Positions 18,616-27,504 of a stretch of DNA of 64,000 nt are shown here, in pieces; positions within the stretch are counted from its first letter, which is position 1; the number at the start of each line of letters is the position of its first letter. Origin of the DNA: Sphaerisporangium sp040649355 (GTDB lineage Bacteria > Actinomycetota > Actinomycetes > Streptosporangiales > Streptosporangiaceae); assembly GCF_043197795.1 (NCBI RefSeq), contig NZ_JBICTU010000012.1, positions 124,001 to 188,000 on the forward strand, read 5' to 3'. Below the pieces are notes generated by a model, which was not told the origin of the DNA, searched no databases, and saw only the letters and a program-made list of their open reading frames with translations. Both the position numbers and the translations under genes were made by a program.

Positions 18616-19791
18616 ATGACAAGGACCACCCGGGGGGTCGTCCGGCTGCTCGCCGCCGGGGCCGCCCTCGCGCTGACGGTGTCCGCCTGTTCCGGCGGGG
18701 TCCAGCCGCGGGACGCCGAACTGCCGTCCACGCCGCCGGAGGCCCCGCCCGCCGCCGAGCGGAAGCCGCACGGCGGCGCCAAGGAGGCCATGGTCGCGGA
18801 CGTCTACGCCCACGACCGGCCGGGCATGCTCAGTCCCGCCGTCGCCGGGTTCCCGTCCCTGGTCTACGTGCCCAACAGCGAGAGCGGCACGGTCAGCGTC
18901 ATCGACCCCAAGACCTACAGGGTCATCCGGCACTTCAGGGTCGGCAGGCGCCCGCAGCACGTCGTCCCCTCGTGGGACCTGAAGACGTTGTGGGTCAACA
19001 ACAACGACGGCAACACGCTCACGCCGATCGACCCGGCGACCGGGAAGCCGGGCAAGCCCATCGAGGTCGAGGACCCCTACAACCTGTACTTCACCCCGGA
19101 CGGCACCACCGCCCTGGTCATGGCCGAGCGGCTGAACAGGCTCGACTTCCGCGACCCGGAGACCTTCAAGCTGCGCGAGTCGGTGGACGTGCCGTGCCGT
19201 GGCATCAACCACGCGGACTTCACCGCCGACGGCTCGACCTTCCTGGCCAGTTGCGAGTTCTCCGGCCACCTGGTGGTCGTCGACGTGGCCGGGCGGAAGG
19301 TCAGCGAGGTCGTCAACCTGCCGGCGCATCACAGCATGCCGCAGGATGTGAAGCTCTCTCCGGACGGCACGATGTTCTACATCGCCGACATGGCCAAGGG
19401 CGGCGTCTGGGTGGTCGACGCCGAGCGCTTCAAGGTGCGGCGCTTCATCAGGACCGGCGCCGGCGCCCACGGGCTGTACGTCAGCCGGGACTCCGAGAAC
19501 CTCTATGTCTCCAACCGTGCGGCAGGGTCGGTGTCGGTGGTCTCGTTCGCCAAGCACCGGCCGATCGCGACCTGGCGCATCCCCGGCGGCGGCTCGCCCG
19601 ACATGGGCGGCGTGTCCGCCGACGGCAGCCGCCTGTGGCTCGCCGGCCGCTACAACAGCGTCGTGTACGTGTTCGACACCCACGACGGCCACCTCGTACG
19701 GAAGATCCCGGTGGACGCGGGGCCGCACGGCCTGGCCGTCTACCCGCAGCCCGGACTTCACTCCCTTGGCCACACCGGAGTGTTCCGCTGA
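18616..19791 (+). CDS. YVTN/beta-propeller lipoprotein
   Basis: A 391-residue exported lipoprotein: signal peptide with lipobox LTVSAC, lipidated Cys at residue 25. A Pro-rich linker (about 35-55) leads into a YVTN-type seven-bladed propeller built from repeats like VYVPNSESGTVSVIDPKTY, LWVNNNDGNTLTPIDPATG, LYVSNRAAGSVSVVS and LWLAGRYNSVVYVFD. Such surface propellers usually act in binding or as scaffolds; some are dehydrogenase-like, but no catalytic signature is visible here. The frame is open upstream to 18535; ATG 18616 directly precedes a normal signal peptide. It ends at a strong terminator and is monocistronic. Confidence 0.85.
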   Translation: MTRTTRGVVRLLAAGAALALTVSACSGGVQPRDAELPSTPPEAPPAAERKPHGGAKEAMVADVYAHDRPGMLSPAVAGFPSLVYVPNSESGTVSVIDPKTYRVIRHFRVGRRPQHVVPSWDLKTLWVNNNDGNTLTPIDPATGKPGKPIEVEDPYNLYFTPDGTTALVMAERLNRLDFRDPETFKLRESVDVPCRGINHADFTADGSTFLASCEFSGHLVVVDVAGRKVSEVVNLPAHHSMPQDVKLSPDGTMFYIADMAKGGVWVVDAERFKVRRFIRTGAGAHGLYVSRDSENLYVSNRAAGSVSVVSFAKHRPIATWRIPGGGSPDMGGVSADGSRLWLAGRYNSVVYVFDTHDGHLVRKIPVDAGPHGLAVYPQPGLHSLGHTGVFR

Positions 19792-19826
19792 GCGAGGCGG
19801 CTGACGGTGGGGCGGGGAAGGCCGCC

Positions 19827-19860
19827 GCCCGCCCGGGGGGAGCCTTTTTCCCGGGCGGGC
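19827..19860. terminator. Bidirectional terminator between convergent genes
   Basis: A perfect 11-bp stem (GCCCGCCCGGG at 19827-19837 with its complement at 19850-19860) with a 12-nt loop that includes TTTTT. It lies between the propeller gene and the convergent end of the ABC operon. Confidence 0.8.
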
Positions 19861-19879
19861 CGCTCCAGGCGGCGGCCGG

Positions 19880-21142
19880 TCAGCCGACCGGCACCTGGTA
19901 GTCCTTGGCCAGGCCGGAGACGGCGGCCTCCTTGAGGATCACCGCGCCGCCCACCGCTGACTTGTCCGGCTTGACCACGTACGAGGCGCGCGAGGCGGGC
20001 TGGTCGACGTGCGAGAAGTCCATCGGCGTCCCGAATCCGCCCTCCCACGCGGGCTGGGAACGGTGGGCCTTGACGATGCCCTCCCGGCTGAGGTCCCTGG
20101 CCTCGCAGGCCTTCTTCAGCGCGTCCCCGACGATCACCGCCGCCGAGTACCCCGCTCCGACGCCGCTGTCGACCGGCTGGCCCGCGTACTTGGCCTGGTA
20201 GTCGGCGACCAGCTTCTGGATGGCGGGGAGCGGCGCGCTCATCGGGGGGGCCGCGGTCATGATGAAGTAGTTCTTCAGCAGCGCGGGGGCGGCGGGCGTC
20301 CCGAGCAGCTGGGGGCTGTAGGCCGAGTTGCCGGCGACGAACGGGATGTCCATCCCCCTGGCGACGGCCACGCCGACCAGGGAGGCCGCCTGCCGGGGGC
20401 CGACCGACACCAGGACCGCCTTGACGCCCGCGTCCTTGAACGCCGACACCTGGGCGCTCATGTCCTGGTCGGTGGCCTTGATCTTCTGCTCCACCACCGT
20501 GAGGCCGAGCTTCCCGGCCGCGTACTTCGACCCGTTGAGCGCGCTCTCGCCGTAGTCGCCCTCGAAGTACAGGTGGCCGATCTTGTCGCCGGACCTGACG
20601 CCCTTCTCCTTGACGAGGAAGTCGACCCCGTTGATCATGTCGAGGTCGTACGTGGTGCCGGTCACCTGGATCGCCTGGCCGCCCAGCAGGCTCGTGGCCC
20701 ATGCCATGGGGATCGTCAGCAGCTTGTCGTCCTCGATACGCCGCTTGAGCGCCGTGACCATCGGCGAGCCGATGAACTGGGTGATCGCGGCGGACTTCGG
20801 CGCCACCTCGGTGTAGGCGGCCACGGCCTTCTGGGCGTCGTAGCCGTGGTCGCGCACGATGCCCGCGATCTTGCGCCCGCAGACCCCGCCTCCGGCGTTG
20901 ACCTGCTCGAAGTAGAGCTGCTGCGCCTGGGTGATGCTCTTGCCGAGCGACGCGTAGGGCCCGGTCAGGTCCGTGAGAAGGCCGACGGAGATCGTGTCCG
21001 CGGTCACGCCGGGGCCGGTCCTCACCCCGTCGCCCCCGGTGGCGGGCTCGCCGCCCGTGGCCTTGCCGCTCGCGCAGGCGCTGACCGCCAGCGCGAGCGC
21101 CGCCATCGTGGCGGCTCCGGTACGGATGCCGAACTTGCCCAT
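19880..21142 (-). CDS. Branched-chain amino acid type ABC transporter substrate-binding lipoprotein
   Basis: A 420-residue type-1 periplasmic-binding-fold protein with lipobox ALAVSAC (Cys23). It shows the ISVGLLTDLTGPYASLGKSI start typical of LivJ/K-like receptors, then AAITQFIGSPMVTALKRRI and VKAVLVSVGPRQAASLVGVA. It is the last gene of the operon: an AGGAG box 6 nt upstream and a 1-nt gap to the preceding permease. The ligand may be an amino acid, but this family also takes amides, urea and aromatic acids, so Leu/Ile/Val specificity is not proven. Transcription ends at the hairpin at 19827-19860. Confidence 0.9.
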   Translation of the reverse strand: MGKFGIRTGAATMAALALAVSACASGKATGGEPATGGDGVRTGPGVTADTISVGLLTDLTGPYASLGKSITQAQQLYFEQVNAGGGVCGRKIAGIVRDHGYDAQKAVAAYTEVAPKSAAITQFIGSPMVTALKRRIEDDKLLTIPMAWATSLLGGQAIQVTGTTYDLDMINGVDFLVKEKGVRSGDKIGHLYFEGDYGESALNGSKYAAGKLGLTVVEQKIKATDQDMSAQVSAFKDAGVKAVLVSVGPRQAASLVGVAVARGMDIPFVAGNSAYSPQLLGTPAAPALLKNYFIMTAAPPMSAPLPAIQKLVADYQAKYAGQPVDSGVGAGYSAAVIVGDALKKACEARDLSREGIVKAHRSQPAWEGGFGTPMDFSHVDQPASRASYVVKPDKSAVGGAVILKEAAVSGLAKDYQVPVG

Positions 21143-21143
21143 G

Positions 21144-22310
21144 TCAGCTCCTGGTGTCGGGAGAGGGGGACGGAGAAGGTGAGGAGGAGAGCCGGATCTC
21201 CGGGGCGCGGGCGGGTGACGTCCGGCCGGTGATCGTCGCGCGCAGCCTGCCGAGGAGCCCGGCCAGGCCGCCGGGCAGGAAGAGCACCACCGTGACCACG
21301 GCCGCGCCGTACAGGATGCGGGCCGCCTCGGCGGGGGACACCCCGCCGGAGCCGGGCTCGGCGATCAGCGGCAGAGCGTCGCTGTAGCGGGTGAGGAGCT
21401 GGGGCAGCACCGAGACGAAGACCGCCCCGATGACCGCGCCCCCGACCGACCCCAGCCCGCCGATGACGATCATGGCGAGGTAGTCCAGCGACAGCAGCAT
21501 GCCGAAGTGGTCCGGCACGGTCCGCTGGAAGACCAGGGCGAGCATCACCCCGGCGAGCCCCCCGTACATCGAGGACAGGACGAAGACCCCGGCCCGGAAG
21601 CGGGCGACGGGGACGCCCATGACGCCCGCGGCGATCTCGTGGTCGCGGATGGTGTTCATGGCCGGCCCCGGACGGCCGCGCAGCACGCCGCGCGCGAACG
21701 CGGCGGAGCCCAGCACCGCGAGCAGCCCGAGGAACCACAGGCGCTCCAGGGAACCGAACGGCACGTCGAGGATGACCAGCGTGGGGGAGTCGGCGAAGAC
21801 CAGCCCGAACAGCTCCAGCGGCGGTACGGCCCGGCCGTTGTAGCCGCCGGTGACGGACTCGGCGTTGAACAGCAGGTGCTGCCCGAGGAAGATCAGCGCG
21901 AGGGTGGCGATGCCGAGGTAGGCGCCCTTGAGGCGGCCCGCGATGGGGCTGAACAGGCCGCCCGCGAGCCCCGCCGTCAGCACGGCCAGCACCGCCGCGA
22001 GCGGGGTGGGCAGGCCGAGGCCGCCGAGCGCGTGCCGCGCTCCCTCCTCGGGGACGGCGGCGAAGTACACGTAGGCGTAGGCGCCGACCGCCAGGAAGAA
22101 GGCGTGGCCCATGGACAGCTGCCCGGTGGAGCCGGTCAGCAGGTTGATCCCGATGGCGCCGACGGCCGCCGACATCGCGAACAACCCGGTCTGCAGCCAG
22201 AACCCCTCCAGGTAGAAGGGTACGGCCGTCGCCACCACCGCCCCCGCCACCAAGATCGGCACCCTGGCGAGCCGGAACCGTGCGGCGGGCCTCCTGCGAA
22301 GGTCAGACAC
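21144..22310 (-). CDS. livM: ABC permease, LivM family
   Basis: A 388-residue integral membrane protein with about 9-10 hydrophobic segments and the LivM hallmark GAIGINLLTGSTGQLSMGHA near residue 50, plus IRDHEIAAGVMGVPVARFR (EAA-like loop) and MIVIGGLGSVGGAVIGA. The start overlaps the end of livH by 8 nt. A Ser/Pro-rich hydrophilic tail is slightly longer than usual. With livH it forms the membrane channel for the importer. Confidence 0.9.
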   Translation of the reverse strand: MSDLRRRPAARFRLARVPILVAGAVVATAVPFYLEGFWLQTGLFAMSAAVGAIGINLLTGSTGQLSMGHAFFLAVGAYAYVYFAAVPEEGARHALGGLGLPTPLAAVLAVLTAGLAGGLFSPIAGRLKGAYLGIATLALIFLGQHLLFNAESVTGGYNGRAVPPLELFGLVFADSPTLVILDVPFGSLERLWFLGLLAVLGSAAFARGVLRGRPGPAMNTIRDHEIAAGVMGVPVARFRAGVFVLSSMYGGLAGVMLALVFQRTVPDHFGMLLSLDYLAMIVIGGLGSVGGAVIGAVFVSVLPQLLTRYSDALPLIAEPGSGGVSPAEAARILYGAAVVTVVLFLPGGLAGLLGRLRATITGRTSPARAPEIRLSSSPSPSPSPDTRS

Positions 22311-23193
22311 GGGCGGTCTCCCTGGTTCCGAACAGTCCGGCCGGGCGCAGCAGCAGGATGACGACCATGACCAGGAACGGCGCGACGTCCCCGATGCCCC
22401 GCCCGAGGAAGGCGAGCTGGTTCTGGTAGCCGGTCATGAGCGCCTCGGTGACCCCGACGATCAGTCCGCCGGCCAGGGCGCCGGTCGTGGAGTCGAGCCC
22501 GCCGAGGATCGCCGCGGGGAAGGCCTTGATCGCCGCGAAGGAGGTGCCCCGGTCCAGCCCCGGCGTCGGGAACACGCAGAGGAACACCGCGGCGACCGCC
22601 GCCAGCGCCCCCGCCACCGCCCACGCGCTCAGGGAGACGCGGCCGAGCCGGATGCCCATCAGCGAGGCCGTCTCCGCGTCCTCGGCGGTGGCCCGCATCG
22701 CGATGCCCCAGCCCGTGTACGTGAACGCGAGCAGGAACAGCGCGATCAGCGCCGCGGCCGTGACCAGTGCCACGATCCGGGTCTCGGCGACCGTCACCGG
22801 CCCGAGGTGGACCACCGAGTCGCCCCAGGGGTCGCCGAGCGCGAGGATCTCGGTGCCGATCTGCCGGGTCAGCTCGGTGGTGAGCACGATGTCGAGGCCG
22901 ATGGTGACGATCGCCAGCACGCTGTGCGAGGTCACACCGGCCCGCCGGATGACGAGGAACTCCACCAGTGCCCCGATGACCGCCGCCGAGGCGACGCCGG
23001 CCAGCAGCGCGGCCCAGAAGCCGGTCACCGGCTGGAGGCGGGCGACGAGGTACCCCCCGGCCAGCAGCAGCGACGCGTGCGCGAAGTTGACCACCTCGGT
23101 GGCCTTGAAGATGACGACGAAGCCGAGGGCGATCAGCGCGTAGACCGCCCCGATGGAGATCCCGTTGACGAGGAGCTCCAGGAACGTGATCAC
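22303..23193 (-). CDS. livH: ABC permease, LivH family
   Basis: A 296-residue permease beginning with the LivH-typical LLVNGISIGAVYALIALGFV and continuing with NFAHASLLLAGGYL. MRATAEDAETASLMGI is the EAA-like loop, and AAILGGLDSTTGALAGG lies near the C-terminus. The frame is open far upstream. The start is GTG 23193: a perfect AGGAGG box 4 nt before it, and its GTGA overlaps the stop of livG by 4 nt, which indicates translational coupling. Confidence 0.9.
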   Translation of the reverse strand: MITFLELLVNGISIGAVYALIALGFVVIFKATEVVNFAHASLLLAGGYLVARLQPVTGFWAALLAGVASAAVIGALVEFLVIRRAGVTSHSVLAIVTIGLDIVLTTELTRQIGTEILALGDPWGDSVVHLGPVTVAETRIVALVTAAALIALFLLAFTYTGWGIAMRATAEDAETASLMGIRLGRVSLSAWAVAGALAAVAAVFLCVFPTPGLDRGTSFAAIKAFPAAILGGLDSTTGALAGGLIVGVTEALMTGYQNQLAFLGRGIGDVAPFLVMVVILLLRPAGLFGTRETARV

Positions 23194-23993
23194 ATGTCCT
23201 CCTGGGAGCTCGTGCCGAGGTAGGCGCGGATGACCTGGGGATCGTCCTGCACCTCTTCGGGTGTGCCGTCGGCGATGCGGCGCCCGAAGTCGAGGACGGT
23301 GACCCGGTCGGCGAGGCGCATGACCATGCCCATGTCGTGCTCGACGAGCAGGATCGAGATGCCGAGGCTCTGCCTGACCGCGACGATCAGCTCGGCCATG
23401 TCCAGCCGCTCGCCGCCGTTCATCCCCGCCACGGGCTCGTCGAGCAGCAGCAGCCGGGGCTCCATGCACAGGGCGCGGGCCAGCTCCACCCGTTTCTGCA
23501 CGCCGTACGGCAGGAGCCCCACGGGCGTGCCGACGTGGTCGCCGAGGCCCACGAAGGCGGCGATCTCGGCCGCGCGGGCCCGGTGCCGCGCCCACTCCCG
23601 GCGGGCCGGCGGCAGGCGCAGGCCGGAGGAGAGGAAACCGGCCCTGGTCAGCCGGTGGCGTCCGAGCATGAGGTTGTCGAGCACCGGCAGGTGGCGGGAG
23701 AGAGCGATGTTCTGGAACGTCCGGGCCACCCCCAGCGCGGCGACCCGGTGGGGCGGCAGCGCCGTCAGCTCGGCGTCGCCGAAGCGGACGCTGCCGGACG
23801 TCGCCCGGTACACCCCGGACAGCACGTTGAAGAAGGTCGACTTGCCGGCGCCGTTCGGCCCGATGACCGCGTGTACGGTGCCCGGCGCGACGGCGAGGCT
23901 CACGCCGGAAAGGGCCGTCAGCCCGGCGAAGCGCACGGTGACGTCCCTGACGTCGAGAAGGGGCATACCGTCCGGTTGGTATGACGTGGTCAT
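23190..23993 (-). CDS. livG: ABC transporter ATPase, LivG family
   Basis: A 267-residue ATPase with Walker A GPNGAGKST (about residue 38), the Q-loop region GVARTFQNIALS, a signature-like LLPYGVQKRVELARAL, Walker B LLLLDEPVAGMN and the H-loop VEHDMGMVM. It ends with the family-typical VIRAYLG. I chose ATG 23993 over GTG 24002 because the ATGA overlap with the upstream livF stop gives normal coupling. Confidence 0.9.
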   Translation of the reverse strand: MTTSYQPDGMPLLDVRDVTVRFAGLTALSGVSLAVAPGTVHAVIGPNGAGKSTFFNVLSGVYRATSGSVRFGDAELTALPPHRVAALGVARTFQNIALSRHLPVLDNLMLGRHRLTRAGFLSSGLRLPPARREWARHRARAAEIAAFVGLGDHVGTPVGLLPYGVQKRVELARALCMEPRLLLLDEPVAGMNGGERLDMAELIVAVRQSLGISILLVEHDMGMVMRLADRVTVLDFGRRIADGTPEEVQDDPQVIRAYLGTSSQEDM

Positions 23994-24817
23994 GGGGACC
24001 ACCTCGTCAGCGTCCGGCGCCCCGGCTCGCCGGCCGGTCGCGCGGGGTCCTCGCCCGGCGGGCCGGTGACGCCGAGGTACCGGCGCCTCACCTCGTCCCC
24101 CGCCGCCAGTTCGGCCGTCGGGCCGTCGAGCACCACCTCGCCGACCGACAGGACGTACGCGTGCGAGGCCAGCGACAGGGCCAGGGCCACGTTCTGCTCG
24201 ATGAGCAGGACCGAGGTGCCACGGGCGTTGATCTCCTTGACGGTCTCGGCGATGCGGGCGGAGACCAGAGGGGCGAGGCCGAGGGTGGGCTCGTCCAGGA
24301 GCAGCAGGGCGGGACGCGCCATCAGGGCCCTGCCGATCGCCAGCATCTGCTGCTCGCCCCCGGAGAGCAGGCCGGCCCTTTGACGGGCGCGCTCGGCGAG
24401 GACGGGGAACAGGCTCAGGACCTCTTCCCGTGCCCGCGCGGCCTCCTTGCCGCCACGGGCGCCGAGCGCGCCGGCGCGGAGGTTCTCCTCCACGGTCATC
24501 CGCGCGAACACGCGCCGCCCCTCGGGGACCTGCGTCACGCCCCGCGCCACGACGCCCGGCGCGGACACCCCGGACAAACGCGTCCCCGCCCAGGTGACCG
24601 CCCCGCCGCCCACGGCTCCCCGGTGGAAGCGCAGCGTCCCCGAGATCGCCCGCAGCAGCGTCGTCTTCCCCGCGCCGTTCGCGCCGAGGACGGCGACGAT
24701 CGATCCGGAAGGCACCCGGAGGGACACCCCGCGCAGCGCGCGCACCGGGCCGTAGCTCACCACCAGTTCGCTGACCGCCAGCCCCGCGTCACCGGGCGGG
24801 GGCGCCGTGGCGTCCAT
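23990..24817 (-). CDS. livF: ABC transporter ATPase, LivF family
   Basis: A 275-residue ATPase: SYGPVRALRGVSL start, Walker A GANGAGKTT, VPEGRRVFARMTVEENL, signature LSGGEQQMLAIGRAL, Walker B LLLLDEPTLGLAPL and H-loop IEQNVALAL. The C-terminal 25 residues are an unusual Pro/Arg-rich extension. First gene of the operon: AGGAGG lies 6 nt before ATG 24817, and it is divergent from the PucR-type regulator. The gene order F-G-H-M-receptor differs from the common receptor-first order. Confidence 0.9.
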   Translation of the reverse strand: MDATAPPPGDAGLAVSELVVSYGPVRALRGVSLRVPSGSIVAVLGANGAGKTTLLRAISGTLRFHRGAVGGGAVTWAGTRLSGVSAPGVVARGVTQVPEGRRVFARMTVEENLRAGALGARGGKEAARAREEVLSLFPVLAERARQRAGLLSGGEQQMLAIGRALMARPALLLLDEPTLGLAPLVSARIAETVKEINARGTSVLLIEQNVALALSLASHAYVLSVGEVVLDGPTAELAAGDEVRRRYLGVTGPPGEDPARPAGEPGRRTLTRWSP

Positions 24818-25004
24818 GTCGTTCCTCCTGACAGTCGGTGCAGGCACACGTAAACGCCGCATGCGCACCGTCGTCCAGATGCGGCGGTGAAGTCGGGACC
24901 GGTGCCCACCACCGCGGGAAGGCCGTTGTGCGCCCGCACAACGGCGAGTCACGAAACGAAACCGAACCTTGTTCCGTATGGGAGCGGGTGGCAGTCTCTG
25001 AAGG
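24818..25004. promoter_or_regulatory. Divergent promoter region, ABC operon and PucR regulator
   Basis: 187 bp separate the ABC operon and the regulator gene. The position suggests that the regulator acts here, as is common for divergent regulator/transporter pairs. GTTTCGTGA and GAAACGAAAC near 24950-24962 are AT-richer than the flanks, but I could not fix a -10/-35 pair. Confidence 0.4.
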
Positions 25005-26300
25005 ATGGCCGCCAAGCGAAACGAGCACGTCGACGAGAAGGTACGGCACGTGTTGCGCATCGCCGCCGCCCGGCTGCTCGAACGCCTGCCCGAGCTGACC
25101 GACGAGCTGGTGACCCGGGTGCGCGAGGGCGACGAGGCGTACCGCAAGCTCGTCACCCTCGAAGATCACTGGCGGAGCACCGAGGAGGGCCTGAGGATCG
25201 GCATCGAGGCGATCCTGCAGAGGCCCGAGGAGCGCCGCGACCTCACGTTCGCCAGGAAGATGGCGGGCCGCCGCGCCGACCAGGGCCTGCCCATGGACTC
25301 ACTGATGCGCATGTACCGGCTGTCCGCGCAGGTGACCTGGGCCGGCTTCGTGGAGCTGATCGAGCGGGAACACCCCGAACTGCTCGGCGCCCTGGTCCGG
25401 ACCGCGACGCATGTCTGGCACGCGATCGACAGGCAGGCCATGATGGCCGCCGACACCTACAGGCGGCGGGAGAAGGAGCTGCTCGGGCGCAGCAACGAGC
25501 GGGTGAACGCGCTGCTGGACGACCTCCTGGAGGGCACCGGCGACGCGGCCGTGGCCCGGTCGGCCGCCGCGGCGCTCGACCTGCCGGAGCGCGGTCGTTA
25601 TGCGGTGGTCACAATCAGGCTCCCCCTGCGCCACGACCACTACGGCCACCGCACCGGCCGGGCCTGCCACGCTCCCGGAAGGCCCGGCAGGGACGGGCAC
25701 GGAGCCCCCGCCACGGAGGGCGGGCGGCACGGGGCGGACGCCCATCCGGCGACGCTCGGGCCGATGCGGCTGCTGTGGCGGATGCGCACCCAGCACGAGG
25801 TGGCCGTCGTCGCCCTCGGGGAAGGCACGCTGGAGGAGCTGGTCGAGGGGATGACCCCGCTCGTGTACGGCCCGGCGGGGGTCAGCCCGGTCGTCGGGGG
25901 GCTCGACGAGCTGGGCACCGCCAGGAAGCTCGCCGAGATCGCCATGCGCACGTGCTCGGGCTGCGGGCCGGAGATCGCCCGGCTGGACCGGCGGCTGCCC
26001 TCGGCGCTGGTGGTCTGCGAGCCCGAGCTGGCGGGCCACCTGACCTCCGAGGTCCTCGGAACGCTGCTCGCCCTGGACCCGGCCGATCGCGACGTGCTGC
26101 TGGCCACCCTCTCGGCCTGGCTGCGATGCGAGGGCTCGGCCGCGCGCGCCGCCGGGCAGCTGTACTGCCACCGCAACACGGTCTTCAACCGCATCCGGCG
26201 CGTCGAGCAGCTGACCGGGCGCTCCGTGTCCCGCCCCCGTGACATCGTCGAGCTCGCCCTGGCGCTGGAGGCGGTGCGCCTGCTCAGCACGGCGCAGTGA
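25005..26300 (+). CDS. PucR-family transcriptional regulator
   Basis: A 431-residue protein with a helical N-terminal sensor region (RsbRD/CdaR-like, about 1-150), a variable middle that includes a Gly/His-rich insertion at about 205-250 (HDHYGHRTGRACH), and a C-terminal PucR-type HTH (about 365-425, SAARAAGQLYCHRNTVFNRI then LTGRSV). PucR/CdaR regulators usually control catabolic or transport genes next to them, so the divergent Liv-type operon is the likely target. The insertion is rich in His/Gly and may be a flexible linker or metal-responsive; that is inference. Confidence 0.85.
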   Translation: MAAKRNEHVDEKVRHVLRIAAARLLERLPELTDELVTRVREGDEAYRKLVTLEDHWRSTEEGLRIGIEAILQRPEERRDLTFARKMAGRRADQGLPMDSLMRMYRLSAQVTWAGFVELIEREHPELLGALVRTATHVWHAIDRQAMMAADTYRRREKELLGRSNERVNALLDDLLEGTGDAAVARSAAAALDLPERGRYAVVTIRLPLRHDHYGHRTGRACHAPGRPGRDGHGAPATEGGRHGADAHPATLGPMRLLWRMRTQHEVAVVALGEGTLEELVEGMTPLVYGPAGVSPVVGGLDELGTARKLAEIAMRTCSGCGPEIARLDRRLPSALVVCEPELAGHLTSEVLGTLLALDPADRDVLLATLSAWLRCEGSAARAAGQLYCHRNTVFNRIRRVEQLTGRSVSRPRDIVELALALEAVRLLSTAQ

Positions 26301-26442
26301 TGGATGATGGAAGTGAGCGCCGGGCTGACCGTGCGCTGAGCGTCCGCTTCGAGCGTGGTCGCGACCGGGCCGGGCCCATCCCGGGGTGCTCCGGGAGGAG
26401 AGGGGAAGGCGGTGGGACCCGATCGAGGCGAGAGGAGTCCGC

Positions 26443-26889
26443 ATGGACGAGGTGTGCCTGAAGATCGACGCGCCCCCCAGAAAGGTATGGGACCTCGTCA
26501 CCGACGTCACCCGCTACGGCGAGTGGAGTCCTGAGAGCACCGGCGGCCATTGGCTCGCGGGCGTGGGCGGGCGGCTGGGCGCCTCGTTCCGTGGACGCAA
26601 CCGCAGGGGCCCGTTCCACTGGGCGACCACCTGCACCGTGGTCGAGTGGGAGCGCCCCCGCCGGTTCACCTTCGAGGTGGAGCTGTCACGGATGCGCTGG
26701 GGCTACCGCCTCATGCCCGACGGCGACGGCACGGTGCTGTGCGAGTGGCGGGAGCACATCGGGTCACCGGTCGCGCCGGTGCGCGCGCTGCTCGCCCTCG
26801 GCTTCCTCGGCAGGGACCGCGAGGCCCTCATGGTGGAGGGGATGCGCAGCACCCTGCGGAGGATCAAGGCAGCCGCCGAGAAGCCCTAG
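26443..26889 (+). CDS. SRPBCC (START-like) family protein
   Basis: A 148-residue polyketide-cyclase/dehydrase-like fold: IDAPPRKVWDLVTDVTRYGEWSP at the N-terminus, a beta-rich middle (WATTCTVVEWERPRRFTFEV) and a long C-terminal helix (MVEGMRSTLRRIKAAAE). GAGGAG 6-7 nt before ATG 26443 fixes the start. It converges on the STAS gene with stop codons overlapping. The ligand cannot be inferred. Confidence 0.85.
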   Translation: MDEVCLKIDAPPRKVWDLVTDVTRYGEWSPESTGGHWLAGVGGRLGASFRGRNRRGPFHWATTCTVVEWERPRRFTFEVELSRMRWGYRLMPDGDGTVLCEWREHIGSPVAPVRALLALGFLGRDREALMVEGMRSTLRRIKAAAEKP

Positions 26890-27254
26890 AGGTCCGGTTC
26901 CTCCCGACCGGCCACGGCGGCCAGCGAGGCGGTCACGTCGGCGTCGATGGTGAAGGCGGCGTCCAGCCGGGTGAGCGCGAACAGGCGCCGCAGGAAGCCG
27001 TTCACCCCGGCGAGCCGGACCCACCCGCCGGCCCTCTCCGCCTGACGGTGGACCTCAAGCAGGATCCAGAGGCCGCCGGAGTCGCAGAACCCGAGCTCGG
27101 TGACGTCGATGACGATGCGGTCGCGTCCCTCGGCGACGAGGGCGCGCAGCTGTTCCCTGGCGGTGGAGTACGTGGTCGCGTCCAGGTCGCCGATGATCGC
27201 GACGAGCGTGCAATCAGGGTCACGATGACTGCTGATCGCCAGTTTCAGACCCAT
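26886..27254 (-). CDS. STAS-domain anti-sigma factor antagonist
   Basis: A 122-residue single STAS domain (SpoIIAA/RsbV-like): CTLVAIIGDLDATT, then VIDVTELGFCDSGGLWILL with the phosphorylatable Ser59 in D-S-G-G. It would bind an anti-sigma kinase when unphosphorylated and free a sigma factor. A GGGAG box 8 nt upstream supports ATG 27254; an earlier ATG at 27281 is possible. An anti-sigma-like ATPase is encoded 1.3 kb away (28579-29046), a plausible partner. Confidence 0.88.
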   Translation of the reverse strand: MGLKLAISSHRDPDCTLVAIIGDLDATTYSTAREQLRALVAEGRDRIVIDVTELGFCDSGGLWILLEVHRQAERAGGWVRLAGVNGFLRRLFALTRLDAAFTIDADVTASLAAVAGREEPDL

Positions 27255-27504
27255 CCGGCCGCTCCCTGTGCCGAACGTCAAAGACGGAGGCGTTCAACTC
27301 GCGTGATCCTTGCGGTTCAATGGTCGCATCGCGCCGCCGCGCCTGGACGGTTTTCGCCTGCTATGTACTTCGATCGAGACCTGCGGCCGCCAGTGTATCG
27401 CCGACGCCGGTCCGGAAAGGCACTCAGGACGCGGGTGCCGGACTCCGGCCCCGCACGGCTCCACTGTGCTACTGACCGGTACAAACATATGTAAAACTGG
27501 CGGT